In this document: piece after piece, positions 1 to 7,243 of the stretch | Layout: every line of letters begins with the position of its first letter | Position numbering within the stretch: the stretch's first letter is position 1 | Source of the DNA: Burkholderiales bacterium | GTDB lineage: Bacteria; Pseudomonadota; Gammaproteobacteria; Burkholderiales; UBA11063 | DNA: 7,348 bases | Direction: 5' to 3' | NCBI GenBank assembly: GCA_026461645.1 | Contig: JAPJMP010000032.1 | Location: 1-7,348, forward strand | Translations under genes and position numbers: made by a program | Notes under the pieces: model-generated | Databases searched by the model: none | Told to the model about the DNA's origin: nothing | Seen by the model: the letters and a program-made list of their open reading frames with translations, nothing else

Positions 1-29
1 ATTTACTATTACTAAGGAACTAATTAACG

Positions 30-929
30 ATGCGTGCAAAATTTAAATATTCCATTTTATTACTGTTAGTAATAAGTATGGTCTTAACGTTAAGTGGCTG
101 TGTTAAGCCAATTGTAATTAATTCTAAAGGGCCAATTGGACAAAAAGAAATTGAGCTAGTTAGAGATGCGTTATTATTAATGCTAATAGTTGTTATTCCA
201 GTTATTGTAATGACATTTACTTTTGCATGGAAGTTTCGTGAAAGTAACAAACGAGCGAATTATTCACCAAAATTTTATCACAACAATATTATTGAACTAG
301 TAGTGTGGTTTATTCCAATTATGATTATATTGGTCTTAGCAACACTTACATGGCGTACTACACATGAATTAGACCCATATAAACCAATAGCTAGCGAAGA
401 TCATGCCAAACCTATTACAATAGAAGCTGTTGCCTTAGATTGGAAATGGCTCTTCATTTATCCAGAGCAGGGCATTGCTACTATTAACTACATTATGTTT
501 CCAGTTAATGTTCCGGTTGCATTTAAAATAACTGCAGATGCACCAATGAATGCTTTACAAATTCCACAATTGGGCACACAAATTTATGCCATGGCTGGAA
601 TGCAAACACAACTGCATTTAATTGCTTATGAATCAGGAAATTATATTGGTAGATCAGTTAATTTTAGTGGTCAGGGTTTTGCCGATATGGTATTTAGTGC
701 AAATGCCGTATCCAATGATGCATTTAATTCATGGCTTGATTATGTAAGACAGTCACCAAATAAATTAGATGGTGATACATATAATAAGCTTGCTCAACCA
801 AGTGAAGATGCTCCAGTAGAATTTTTTTCATCGGTACAACCACATTTATTTCAAAATATTATGATGAAATTTATGATGCCGGGTATGGATGATTTAAATC
901 AAGATCATAGTAAAATGATGCCAATGTAA
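30..929 (+). CDS. cyoA: Cytochrome bo3 ubiquinol oxidase subunit II (CyoA)
   Basis: Subunit II of the heme-copper quinol oxidase in the inner membrane, 299 aa, somewhat shorter than E. coli CyoA because the C-terminal tail is reduced. It opens with a lipoprotein signal: basic MRAKFK, a hydrophobic core, and lipobox LSGC with the acylated Cys at residue 24. Two membrane helices follow (about 47-67 and 88-107). Glu89 matches Glu89 of E. coli CyoA, the K-channel entry residue. The periplasmic cupredoxin domain carries the family signature DWKWLFIYPEQG (137-148) and MAGMQTQLHL (188-197). The CuA-ligand Cys and His of cytochrome c oxidases are absent (YESGNYIG at 200-207), as expected for a quinol oxidase. 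A COX-ARM-like region (about 229-275, QSPNKL, PVEFFSSVQP) and a Met-rich tail end the protein. AAGGA at 14-18 lies 11 nt before the ATG. First gene of the operon; its promoter lies outside the window. Confidence 0.97.
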   Translation: MRAKFKYSILLLLVISMVLTLSGCVKPIVINSKGPIGQKEIELVRDALLLMLIVVIPVIVMTFTFAWKFRESNKRANYSPKFYHNNIIELVVWFIPIMIILVLATLTWRTTHELDPYKPIASEDHAKPITIEAVALDWKWLFIYPEQGIATINYIMFPVNVPVAFKITADAPMNALQIPQLGTQIYAMAGMQTQLHLIAYESGNYIGRSVNFSGQGFADMVFSANAVSNDAFNSWLDYVRQSPNKLDGDTYNKLAQPSEDAPVEFFSSVQPHLFQNIMMKFMMPGMDDLNQDHSKMMPM

Positions 930-965
930 ATAATTGTTAAGACTAAATTAAATAGGAAAATTGAT

Positions 966-2966
966 ATGCATATATTAGGAAGATTAGGATGGGATGCCAT
1001 TCCAGTAAATGAATTACCAGCTATGTTGGCTGGTGTTGGTATGATTGGCGGGTTCCTTGCTGTTGTATTATTAATTACATATTTAGGCCGCTGGAAATGG
1101 TTATGGACTGAATGGTTAACCAGTGTGGATCATAAAAAAATTGGTGTAATGTATATAATTGTTGCCATTATTATGTTACTTAGAGGTTTTGCTGATGCAT
1201 TATTAATGCGTACGCAACAAGCAATTGCCGTAGGTGCAAATCATGGGTTTTTACCGCCACATCATTATGATCAAATTTTTACTGCACATGGTGTAATTAT
1301 GATTTTCTTTATGGCAATGCCTTTTATGGTTGGCTTAATGAATATCGTTGTTCCGTTACAAATCGGTGCAAGAGATGTTGCTTTTCCATTTTTAAATTCT
1401 TTAAGTTTCTGGCTATTTGTAGTTGGCGTAGTGCTAGTTATGATTAGTCTTATTGTTGGTGAATTTGGTCAAACTGGTTGGTTAGCTTATCCACCTTTGT
1501 CTGAGACACAATATAGTCCGGGAGTCGGAGTCGATTATTATATATGGTCACTACAGATATCCGGTATTGGAACATTATTAACTGGGATTAATTTCTTTGT
1601 TACTATTTTAAAAATGCGTTGTCCTGGTATGAATTTATTTAAAATGCCAGTATTTGTTTGGACTGCTTTATGTACTAATATTTTAATTATTATTGCCTTT
1701 CCAGTATTAACTGTTACTTTAGGATTATTAACTTTAGATCGTTATTTAGGTTTTCATTTCTTCACCAATGGTTTTGGTGGCAATCCAATGATGTATGTTA
1801 ACTTAATCTGGATTTGGGGTCATCCTGAGGTATATATATTAGTGTTACCAGCATTTGGTATATTTTCAGAAATTGTATCTACATTTTCGCGTAAAAGATT
1901 GTTTGGTTATACCACTATGGTATGGGCTACTTTTGCAATTACTATTTTATCTTTTATCGTATGGTTACATCACTTCTTTACCATGGGTTCAGGAGCAAAT
2001 GTTAATTCATTCTTCGGTATTGCAACTATGATTATTTCAATTCCAACCGGAGTTAAAATATTTAACTGGTTATTTACCATGTATCGCGGTAAAATTAATT
2101 TCTCTGTTCCAATGTATTGGACTTTGGCCTTTTTAGTAACCTTTACCATTGGTGGAATGACTGGAGTTTTACTTTCAGTTCCAGGTGCTGACTTCCTGTT
2201 ACATAATAGTTTATTTTTAATCGCCCACTTTCACAATACAATTATTGGTGGTGTGGTTTTTGGTTATATCGCCGGTTTAATTTACTGGTTTCCAAAATCT
2301 TTTGGCTTTAGATTAAATGAATGTTTAGGTAAAGCTTCATTTTGGTGCTGGGTTGTTGGCTTTTATATAGCATTTATGCCTTTATATTATTTAGGGTTTA
2401 TGGGTGCAACTCGCAGATTATATCATTATGATTATTCAACTGGCTGGCATCCATTTTTTGTGATAGCCTTTGTTGGAGCTTTAATCATATTTGCTGGTAT
2501 TGGTTTTCAAGTATTGCAAATTGTATGGAGTATTTATAAACGTAAAGACACTCAAGATCGTACAGGAGATCCATGGAATGGTCGCACTTTAGAATGGTCA
2601 ACAGCATCACCACCACCATTTTATAATTATGCTTTTATTCCGCATGTAAATAGTGTAGAACCTTTTTGGGATCATAAACTTGAGCAGGCTAAACATCCTA
2701 AAGATCATTCAGTAGTAACTTCTGATACAGAATATGAAGATATTCATATGCCTAAATATACTGGAGTTGGTGTTATTATAGGGTTATTTGCCTTTTTGCT
2801 TAGCTTTGGATTAATTTGGTATATTTGGTGGTTAGTAGGTTTAAGTGCCGTTGGAATTTTTGCTGCAGTATTATATCGTTCGTTTGATTATGATATTGAT
2901 TATTATGTGTCAGCTGCAGAAGTTAAACAAATTGAACAAGAAATTTCTAAGAGGAAAATAGCATAA
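966..2966 (+). CDS. cyoB: Cytochrome bo3 ubiquinol oxidase subunit I (CyoB)
   Basis: Catalytic, proton-pumping subunit, 666 aa, about 15 membrane helices, close to the full length of the E. coli protein. Functional residues fall at E. coli positions plus 2. Heme b ligands are His108 (FTAHG) and His423, and the heme o ligand is His421 (AHFHN). CuB ligands are His286, His335 and His336, with the cross-linked Tyr290 in GHPEVY. D-channel residues are Asn126, Asp137 and Glu288; the K-channel Lys is Lys364. The high-affinity quinol-site residues Arg73, Asp77, His100 and Gln103 are all kept, marking a ubiquinol rather than a cytochrome c oxidase. AGGA at 954-957 sits 8 nt before the ATG, and the N-terminus [13 protein letters not shown] aligns with E. 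coli MFGKLSLDAVP, so the start is secure. No damage is seen. The TAA overlaps the cyoC ATG by one base. Confidence 0.98.
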   Translation: MHILGRLGWDAIPVNELPAMLAGVGMIGGFLAVVLLITYLGRWKWLWTEWLTSVDHKKIGVMYIIVAIIMLLRGFADALLMRTQQAIAVGANHGFLPPHHYDQIFTAHGVIMIFFMAMPFMVGLMNIVVPLQIGARDVAFPFLNSLSFWLFVVGVVLVMISLIVGEFGQTGWLAYPPLSETQYSPGVGVDYYIWSLQISGIGTLLTGINFFVTILKMRCPGMNLFKMPVFVWTALCTNILIIIAFPVLTVTLGLLTLDRYLGFHFFTNGFGGNPMMYVNLIWIWGHPEVYILVLPAFGIFSEIVSTFSRKRLFGYTTMVWATFAITILSFIVWLHHFFTMGSGANVNSFFGIATMIISIPTGVKIFNWLFTMYRGKINFSVPMYWTLAFLVTFTIGGMTGVLLSVPGADFLLHNSLFLIAHFHNTIIGGVVFGYIAGLIYWFPKSFGFRLNECLGKASFWCWVVGFYIAFMPLYYLGFMGATRRLYHYDYSTGWHPFFVIAFVGALIIFAGIGFQVLQIVWSIYKRKDTQDRTGDPWNGRTLEWSTASPPPFYNYAFIPHVNSVEPFWDHKLEQAKHPKDHSVVTSDTEYEDIHMPKYTGVGVIIGLFAFLLSFGLIWYIWWLVGLSAVGIFAAVLYRSFDYDIDYYVSAAEVKQIEQEISKRKIA

Positions 2967-3589
2967 TGTCGACAAAAGGAATATTAAATGTGCCTTCACA
3001 TCCACATGAACATAATCATGATGCTGAGGCTAGTAGTAAAGTAATTTTTGGTTTTTGGGTTTATATTTTAAGTGACTGTATTTTGTTTTCTTGCTTGTTT
3101 GCCACTTATTCTGTACTACATACTAGTACATATGGCGGACCTGGAACGCATGAATTATTTACTGATAAAATGCCCTATGTTTTAACTGAAACATTTATAT
3201 TGCTAATTAGTAGCTTTACTTATGGTTTAGCTATGCTAGCAGCTCATAGTAAACGTAAATCTCAAGTTCTATTTTGGTTAATGGTTACCTTTGCTTTAGG
3301 TTTTAGTTTTATTTGTATGGAAATAAATGAGTTTCATCATTTAATTAGCGAAGGCTTAGGTCCTGATCACAGTGCCTTTTTATCTTCCTTCTTTACCTTG
3401 GTAGGAACTCATGGATTACATGTTACTTGTGGTTTAATTTGGATGATAATTTTAATGATCCAAGTAAGTAAACATGGTTTAACAGAAATTACAACACGTA
3501 AATTATCTTGCCTAAGCTTGTTTTGGCATTTTCTGGATATCGTATGGATTTTTGTATTTACTGTTGTATATCTAATGGGAGTTATTTAA
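2966..3589 (+). CDS. cyoC: Cytochrome bo3 ubiquinol oxidase subunit III (CyoC)
   Basis: Subunit III of the bo3 oxidase, 207 aa, the usual CyoC length with five predicted membrane helices (about 27-49, 72-93, 102-120, 137-165, 185-205). Family sequence is clear: FWVYILSDCILF (30-41), ICMEINEFHHLI (116-127), FFTLVGTHGLHV (142-153) and FWHFLDIVWIFVF (186-198). The soluble N-terminus is rich in His and acidic residues (HPHEHNHDAE, 12-21). In this family the subunit contacts subunit I and supports complex assembly and stability without carrying redox centres. The ATG overlaps the cyoB stop in a TAATG junction, and GAGGA at 2951-2955 inside cyoB lies 10 nt upstream. Translation is therefore probably coupled to cyoB. 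Confidence 0.97.
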   Translation: MSTKGILNVPSHPHEHNHDAEASSKVIFGFWVYILSDCILFSCLFATYSVLHTSTYGGPGTHELFTDKMPYVLTETFILLISSFTYGLAMLAAHSKRKSQVLFWLMVTFALGFSFICMEINEFHHLISEGLGPDHSAFLSSFFTLVGTHGLHVTCGLIWMIILMIQVSKHGLTEITTRKLSCLSLFWHFLDIVWIFVFTVVYLMGVI

Positions 3590-3590
3590 T

Positions 3591-3914
3591 ATGACTAATG
3601 TACATAATGATCATGGAACATTTAAATCATATATAGTTGGTTTTATTTTATCAATTGTGTTAACTATTGTTCCTTACTATTTAGTAGTACAGCATGCTTT
3701 AAAAACTGAAACTACGTTTATTTTAGTGGTGTTATTAGCTATTGCCCAATTATTTGTGCAACTATATTTCTTTTTACATTTAAGTACAAAACAATCACAA
3801 AGATGGAATCTAATGACATTCTTATTTACTTGCTTAGTTTTATTTATTTTAGTTGCAGGTTCACTGTGGATTATGTGGAATATGAACTATAATATGATGG
3901 AACATCTTGGTTGA
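3591..3914 (+). CDS. cyoD: Cytochrome bo3 ubiquinol oxidase subunit IV (CyoD)
   Basis: Small subunit IV of the bo3 oxidase, 107 aa with three membrane helices (about 14-33, 41-62, 73-96), typical of the CyoD/COX4-prokaryotic family. Recognisable stretches are GFILSIVLTIVPYY (17-30), AQLFVQLYFFLHL (52-64) and GSLWIMWNMNYNMM (90-103). In E. coli this subunit assists CuB-site assembly; that role is inferred here by homology. The ATG follows the cyoC stop by one base, and GGGAG at 3577-3581 inside cyoC sits 9 nt upstream, a good ribosome binding site. The gene ends with TGA about 22 bp before the inverted repeat that separates it from cyoE, so it is probably the last gene before partial transcription termination. 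Confidence 0.96.
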   Translation: MTNVHNDHGTFKSYIVGFILSIVLTIVPYYLVVQHALKTETTFILVVLLAIAQLFVQLYFFLHLSTKQSQRWNLMTFLFTCLVLFILVAGSLWIMWNMNYNMMEHLG

Positions 3915-3936
3915 TTATTGACACATTTAATTTACT

Positions 3937-3970
3937 AAATTCTTGCTATTAATTGTAGCAAGAATTTTTT
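3937..3970 (+). terminator. Intrinsic terminator or attenuator between cyoD and cyoE
   Basis: A perfect 12-bp inverted repeat pairs 3937-3948 (AAATTCTTGCTA) with 3956-3967 (TAGCAAGAATTT) around a 7-base loop, TTAATTG. A run of six T (3965-3970) begins in the last bases of the right arm and continues past it. This is the form of a Rho-independent terminator for rightward transcription. The stem has only three G/C pairs, so termination may be partial. It lies after the four structural genes and before cyoE, where it could lower expression of cyoE and the MFS gene relative to cyoABCD. The structure is read from the sequence; the regulatory effect is inference. Confidence 0.68.
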
Positions 3971-3976
3971 ACCCTC

Positions 3977-3981
3977 AAGGA
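3977..3981 (+). promoter_or_regulatory. Shine-Dalgarno site that sets the cyoE start
   Basis: AAGGA at 3977-3981 is followed by a 6-nt spacer (TTCTCC) and then ATT at 3988-3990. No ATG, GTG or TTG lies in the cyoE frame near this point. The site argues for initiation at ATT rather than at the TTG at 3943, which has no Shine-Dalgarno sequence and lies inside the left arm of the hairpin. Confidence 0.6.
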
Positions 3982-3987
3982 TTCTCC

Positions 3988-4836
3988 ATTAAATATTTTT
4001 ATTCATTAGTAAAACCAGGAATTATTTTTGGTAATATAATTACATTAGCTGGCGGTTTTTTTCTTGCAGCTAAGGGTAACATCAATATTAAATTATTATT
4101 TGCTACCATTGTTGGAATTTCATTAATAATTGCATGTGGTTGTGTTTTTAATAATATAATTGATAAAGATATTGATAAAGTAATGGAAAGAACTAAAAAT
4201 AGAGTATTAGTTCAAGGATTGATTCCTGATAGTGTTGCTTTTTTATATGCTTTAGTTTTAGGTTTACTTGGCATTTTTGTTTTATACCAAGGGACTAACT
4301 ATCTTACTTTATTTATTGCGATATTTGGTTTATTCATTTATGTCGTACTATATAGTTTATACCTAAAACGGCATTCAATTTATGGTACATTAATTGGTAG
4401 TATTTCAGGCTCAATTCCACCAGTAGCTGGCTACTGTGCAGTTACAAATAAATTTAATTTGGGCGCCTTGCTGTTATTTCTAATTTTAAGTTTTTGGCAA
4501 ATTCCTCATTCTTATTCAATAGCCATTTATCGCATTAATGATTATACTAATGCTAAAATTCCGGTATTGCCTGTAGTAAAGGGGATTAACCATACACAGA
4601 AAGCCATGTTAATATATATAATCGGTTTTATTGTATTTAGTAGTTTACTTTCAATTACTGGATATACTGGCACTTTTTATTTAATTATAAATATTATTTT
4701 AGGCTGTAGCTGGTTAAGATTATGGTATTTAGGCCGAAATCTTGAAGATAGTAAAAAATGGGCGCGAAGCATGTTTTTGTTTTCAATAATTATTATAACT
4801 ACAATTTCAATAATTATGGCCTTTGATTATAAATAA
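3988..4836 (+). CDS. cyoE: Protoheme IX farnesyltransferase / heme O synthase (CyoE)
   Basis: UbiA-family membrane prenyltransferase that transfers farnesyl from farnesyl diphosphate to heme B, giving the heme O used by CyoB. From the chosen start it is 282 aa, slightly shorter than E. coli CyoE at the C-terminus. Residues from the ATT: KPGIIFGN (9-16), the first Asp-rich motif NNIIDKDID (55-63) followed by MERTKNRVL, then YLKRHSIYGTL (125-135), WQIPHSYSIAI (170-180) and RINDY...IPVLPVVKG (182-199). About nine helices are expected. The open frame reaches back to a TTG at 3943, which would add 15 residues (297 aa). That start lies in the hairpin, lacks a ribosome site, and extends beyond where E. 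coli CyoE begins (MMFKQYLQVTKPG). ATT at 3988 with AAGGA upstream fits better. Function is certain; the start is not. The stop is one base before the MFS ATG. Confidence 0.93.
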   Translation: MKYFYSLVKPGIIFGNIITLAGGFFLAAKGNINIKLLFATIVGISLIIACGCVFNNIIDKDIDKVMERTKNRVLVQGLIPDSVAFLYALVLGLLGIFVLYQGTNYLTLFIAIFGLFIYVVLYSLYLKRHSIYGTLIGSISGSIPPVAGYCAVTNKFNLGALLLFLILSFWQIPHSYSIAIYRINDYTNAKIPVLPVVKGINHTQKAMLIYIIGFIVFSSLLSITGYTGTFYLIINIILGCSWLRLWYLGRNLEDSKKWARSMFLFSIIIITTISIIMAFDYK

Positions 4837-4837
4837 A

Positions 4838-6082
4838 ATGACAAATACTAGCAAATCAAGCATGATTTTGTTAATAATATTTATTATTATTTTTATTGAT
4901 ATGCTTGGAATTGGTATTTTAATTCCGGTTATTCCGTTAATTATTTTACCCACATCTAAATTTTTTGTTCTGCCATCTACCTGGGATACACATAGTTGTC
5001 TTATTTTTGCTGGATGGCTATTAGCTTTATATCCAATTATGCAATTTTTTGCTACTCCCATTATTGGTCAATTGTCGGACATTTATGGACGAAAAAAGAT
5101 ATTAATTTTTTCAGTATTTGGTACTTGTATTTCATATTTGATATTTATTTATGCAATTTATGTTAAAAGTATTAATTTAATGATTATCTCACGCATAATT
5201 GATGGAGTTACTGGTGGTAATATTTCTGTTGCACAAGCTATTATTGGAGACATTAGCATTACTAATACTAAATCAATGGCTAAAAATTTTGCTATAGTTG
5301 GTATGGCTCTTGGTTTAGGCTTTATCCTTGGCCCATTTATTGGTGGCATCTTATCTAATCCACAACATATTGTATGGTTTAATGCAACTACACCGTTTAT
5401 TTTTGCAGCTTTTATTAGTTTAATTAGTTGTTGCCTTATAATTTTTATTTTACCTGAAACATTAAAGCAAAGAGCTAACAGTAAGTCATTAAATATATTT
5501 AAAGCAGTATTTAACTTAAAATACGCGTTAACTAGCAGGCAACTAAATAAAGTTTTTCCTGTGATGTTTCTATTTAATGCCGGCTTTGCATTTTTTACCA
5601 CATTTTTTGCTATTATTTTAGCTCATCATTTTTTATTTAATCAAGGTTCAATTGGTGACTTTTTTGCCTATTTGGGTTTAATGACAGTATTATCGCAGGG
5701 AATGATAGTACGAAGAATATCAGGCAAATTATCCGATATAGATGTTTTAAAATTGTCGATTATAGCCACAGGGGTATTATTGCTATTATTTCCACTAGTA
5801 CCAGTTGGGCGTGCTTATTATTTATATTTTATTCCACCATTTTTAGCTTTAGCTATTGCAATAACTAAATCCTTCAGCATGGCTTTAATTACACGCATAA
5901 CTAATGATGATAAGCGTGGGGTAGTGATGGGGGTAAATTCAAGTGTTAATGCTTTGGCTAATTCATTACCACCTATAGCTGCTGGATATTTGGCTGCTAC
6001 TGGAGCAATGCTACCAGTTATTATTGGCGGAATTATAATAATTGCCGGTGGCGTGCTCTTTAATCTTTTTAATCGAGCCTAA
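4838..6082 (+). CDS. MFS transporter, TCR/Tet-like DHA1 drug:H+ antiporter
   Basis: Inner-membrane major facilitator protein, 414 aa, with about 12 helices and a longer polar loop after helix 6 (about 206-238). Helix 1 carries DMLGIGILIPVIP (21-33), the TetA-type signature with an intramembrane Asp. Motif A is GQLSDIYGRKK (77-87). Helix 4 has the conserved Arg119 in RIIDGVTGG. Helix 5 has antiporter motif C, GMALGLGFILGPFIGG (155-170), which marks proton-driven exporters. The second-half motif A is degenerate (GKLSD, 296-300). Resemblance to TetA is good in the N-terminal half, but the substrate cannot be told, and tetracycline resistance should not be assumed. ATG 4838 is chosen because it directly follows the cyoE TAA (one base between). 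No clear Shine-Dalgarno is visible, so translation is probably coupled. A TTG at 4823 and an ATG at 4862 are alternatives. Confidence 0.9.
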   Translation: MTNTSKSSMILLIIFIIIFIDMLGIGILIPVIPLIILPTSKFFVLPSTWDTHSCLIFAGWLLALYPIMQFFATPIIGQLSDIYGRKKILIFSVFGTCISYLIFIYAIYVKSINLMIISRIIDGVTGGNISVAQAIIGDISITNTKSMAKNFAIVGMALGLGFILGPFIGGILSNPQHIVWFNATTPFIFAAFISLISCCLIIFILPETLKQRANSKSLNIFKAVFNLKYALTSRQLNKVFPVMFLFNAGFAFFTTFFAIILAHHFLFNQGSIGDFFAYLGLMTVLSQGMIVRRISGKLSDIDVLKLSIIATGVLLLLFPLVPVGRAYYLYFIPPFLALAIAITKSFSMALITRITNDDKRGVVMGVNSSVNALANSLPPIAAGYLAATGAMLPVIIGGIIIIAGGVLFNLFNRA

Positions 6083-6099
6083 TGCTCATTTATTTTTTT
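6075..6099 (+). terminator. Weak candidate terminator after the MFS gene
   Basis: GAGC (6075-6078) and GCTC (6084-6087) can pair around the 5-base loop CTAAT, which contains the MFS stop codon. After ATTTA comes a run of seven T (6093-6099). The stem is only 4 bp and the T run is displaced by 5 nt, so this is at best a poor intrinsic terminator for the rightward operon. It has no matching T run in the other direction for trhO. Confidence 0.25.
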
Positions 6100-7139
6100 A
6101 AGCGCACTTTAGATTTATTAAAAATATTAGCCCCATTATTTTTGCCTTTTCTTAGCTCTTTTTGTTCTTCTGCCGATAAATGAATTACATGCTTACACTC
6201 ATTACTACAACAGCCTTCATATTCTATATTGCACTTTTTACACTGAATAAATAATAAATGACAGCCATCATTCTTGCAATTGGTATGAATATCACATAAT
6301 TGACTACATTGATGGCAGTGAGAAATAATTTCATTACTAATATTTTCGCCTAAACGCTCATCAAAAACAAAGTTTTTGCCAATAAATTTATTTGGTAAAT
6401 TTAATTTTTTTACGGTATTGGCGTAATTTATTATTCCACCTTCCAAATGATATACTTTATTGAATCCATTATGTAACATCCACGCACTAGCTTTTTCACA
6501 TCTAATACCGCCAGTACAATACATGACAATATCTTTATCTTTTTTGTCTTTTAACATTTCAATTGACATTGATAATTGTTGTTTAAATGTATCACTTGGT
6601 ATTTCAACGGCATTATCAAAATGTCCAACTTCGTACTCATAATGATTACGCATATCAACAACAATTACATTCGGATCTTGCGTTAATTGATTAAATTCTT
6701 GTGCTGACAAATATTTACCGGTTTTTGACATGGAAAATAAAGGGTCTTCAATTCCATCAGCTACAATCTTATTGCGTACTTTAATTTTAAGAACAATAAA
6801 TGATTTACCATCATCACTAACCGCCTTATTTAAGCGTAGATTTTTAAGCTCTTTGATATTGTATAAATAGTTTACAAACTTTTCGTAATTAATACTGGGT
6901 ACACTAATTTGTGCATTAATGCCTTCACTGGCTACATATATTCGCCCTAAAACCTTTAATTCACTGAAAATAATAAACATTTCATCTCTAAATTGTTGCG
7001 GATTAGCAATATTAAAATATTTGTAAAAAGAAATTGTTATGCGTGAAAAAACCTCACTATCAAGTTCATTTTTAGCTTGTTCACGATTTAATTGATTATA
7101 CAGTTTATTCTTTTTAGTTGTCACCTTAAGTCGCTCCAT
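6090..7139 (-). CDS. trhO: tRNA U34 hydroxylase TrhO (YceA family, rhodanese-type)
   Basis: Cytoplasmic enzyme that hydroxylates uridine 34 in the anticodon of several tRNAs to 5-hydroxyuridine in an O2-dependent reaction, the first step to cmo5U/mcmo5U-type wobble modification. It has 349 aa and the full TrhO layout: an N-terminal UPF0176 domain (about 35-130; [22 protein letters not shown]), a rhodanese domain (about 155-245; [13 protein letters not shown]) with active-site loop [13 protein letters not shown] (Cys208, matching the essential Cys of E. coli TrhO), and a Cys-rich C-terminus (Cys275, 278, 282, 288, 293, 300, 303, 310, 311, 315). It ends in the conserved IFNKSKVRL. The ATG at 7139 has no Shine-Dalgarno; GTG at 7124 (residue 6) has GGAG 9 nt upstream and may be the real start. 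The N-terminus is about nine residues longer than in E. coli from the ATG. Convergent with the MFS gene, 7 bp apart. Confidence 0.95.
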   Translation of the reverse strand: MERLKVTTKKNKLYNQLNREQAKNELDSEVFSRITISFYKYFNIANPQQFRDEMFIIFSELKVLGRIYVASEGINAQISVPSINYEKFVNYLYNIKELKNLRLNKAVSDDGKSFIVLKIKVRNKIVADGIEDPLFSMSKTGKYLSAQEFNQLTQDPNVIVVDMRNHYEYEVGHFDNAVEIPSDTFKQQLSMSIEMLKDKKDKDIVMYCTGGIRCEKASAWMLHNGFNKVYHLEGGIINYANTVKKLNLPNKFIGKNFVFDERLGENISNEIISHCHQCSQLCDIHTNCKNDGCHLLFIQCKKCNIEYEGCCSNECKHVIHLSAEEQKELRKGKNNGANIFNKSKVRLKK

Positions 7140-7154
7140 TAGAAAATATACGTA

Positions 7155-7163
7155 ATTATATCA
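7155..7163 (-). promoter_or_regulatory. Candidate extended -10 promoter of trhO
   Basis: On the minus strand the sequence reads TGATATAAT, a perfect extended -10 element (TGnTATAAT). The region 17 bp upstream holds only a weak -35 (TTTAAA), which extended -10 promoters tolerate. The predicted transcript start near 7148 leaves about 9 nt before the ATG at 7139, or about 24 nt before the GTG at 7124. AT-rich DNA yields such matches by chance, so support is moderate. Confidence 0.4.
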
Positions 7164-7212
7164 GAAATTATTAGTTATTTAAATGCTATAACATAAAATT
7201 TAAACTAAATTT

Positions 7213-7243
7213 ATTATAAAATATTTACTTGTTCTAGAGTCAA
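7213..7243 (-). promoter_or_regulatory. Candidate sigma70 promoter upstream of trhO
   Basis: The minus strand has TTGACT (7238-7243) as -35 and TATAAT (7213-7218) as -10. The 19-bp spacer is longer than the optimal 17; read as TTATAA (7214-7219) the spacer is 18. If used, it gives a leader of roughly 65-70 nt before the ATG. I see no riboswitch-like fold in that leader. Confidence 0.35.

Noticed and set aside
20..250. Minus-strand 76-aa open frame opposite the cyoA start
   Set aside because: It lies antisense to a certain gene, has no recognisable domain, and is explained by codon bias of cyoA.
3943..3987. TTG at 3943 as the cyoE start
   Set aside because: No Shine-Dalgarno, placed within the hairpin stem, and it adds residues that CyoE homologues lack.
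4823..4837. TTG at 4823 as the MFS start, overlapping cyoE
   Set aside because: No ribosome binding site and only five extra non-conserved residues; the ATG at 4838 sits right after the cyoE stop.
4807..5061. Minus-strand 84-aa open frame over the cyoE-MFS junction
   Set aside because: Antisense to confident coding sequence and without family features; a shadow frame.
5158..5601. Minus-strand 147-aa open frame inside the MFS gene
   Set aside because: The plus-strand frame has clear MFS motifs over the same span; the antisense product resembles nothing and mirrors hydrophobic codons.
6460..6642. Plus-strand 60-aa open frame inside trhO
   Set aside because: Antisense to the conserved rhodanese active-site region of trhO; no independent support.
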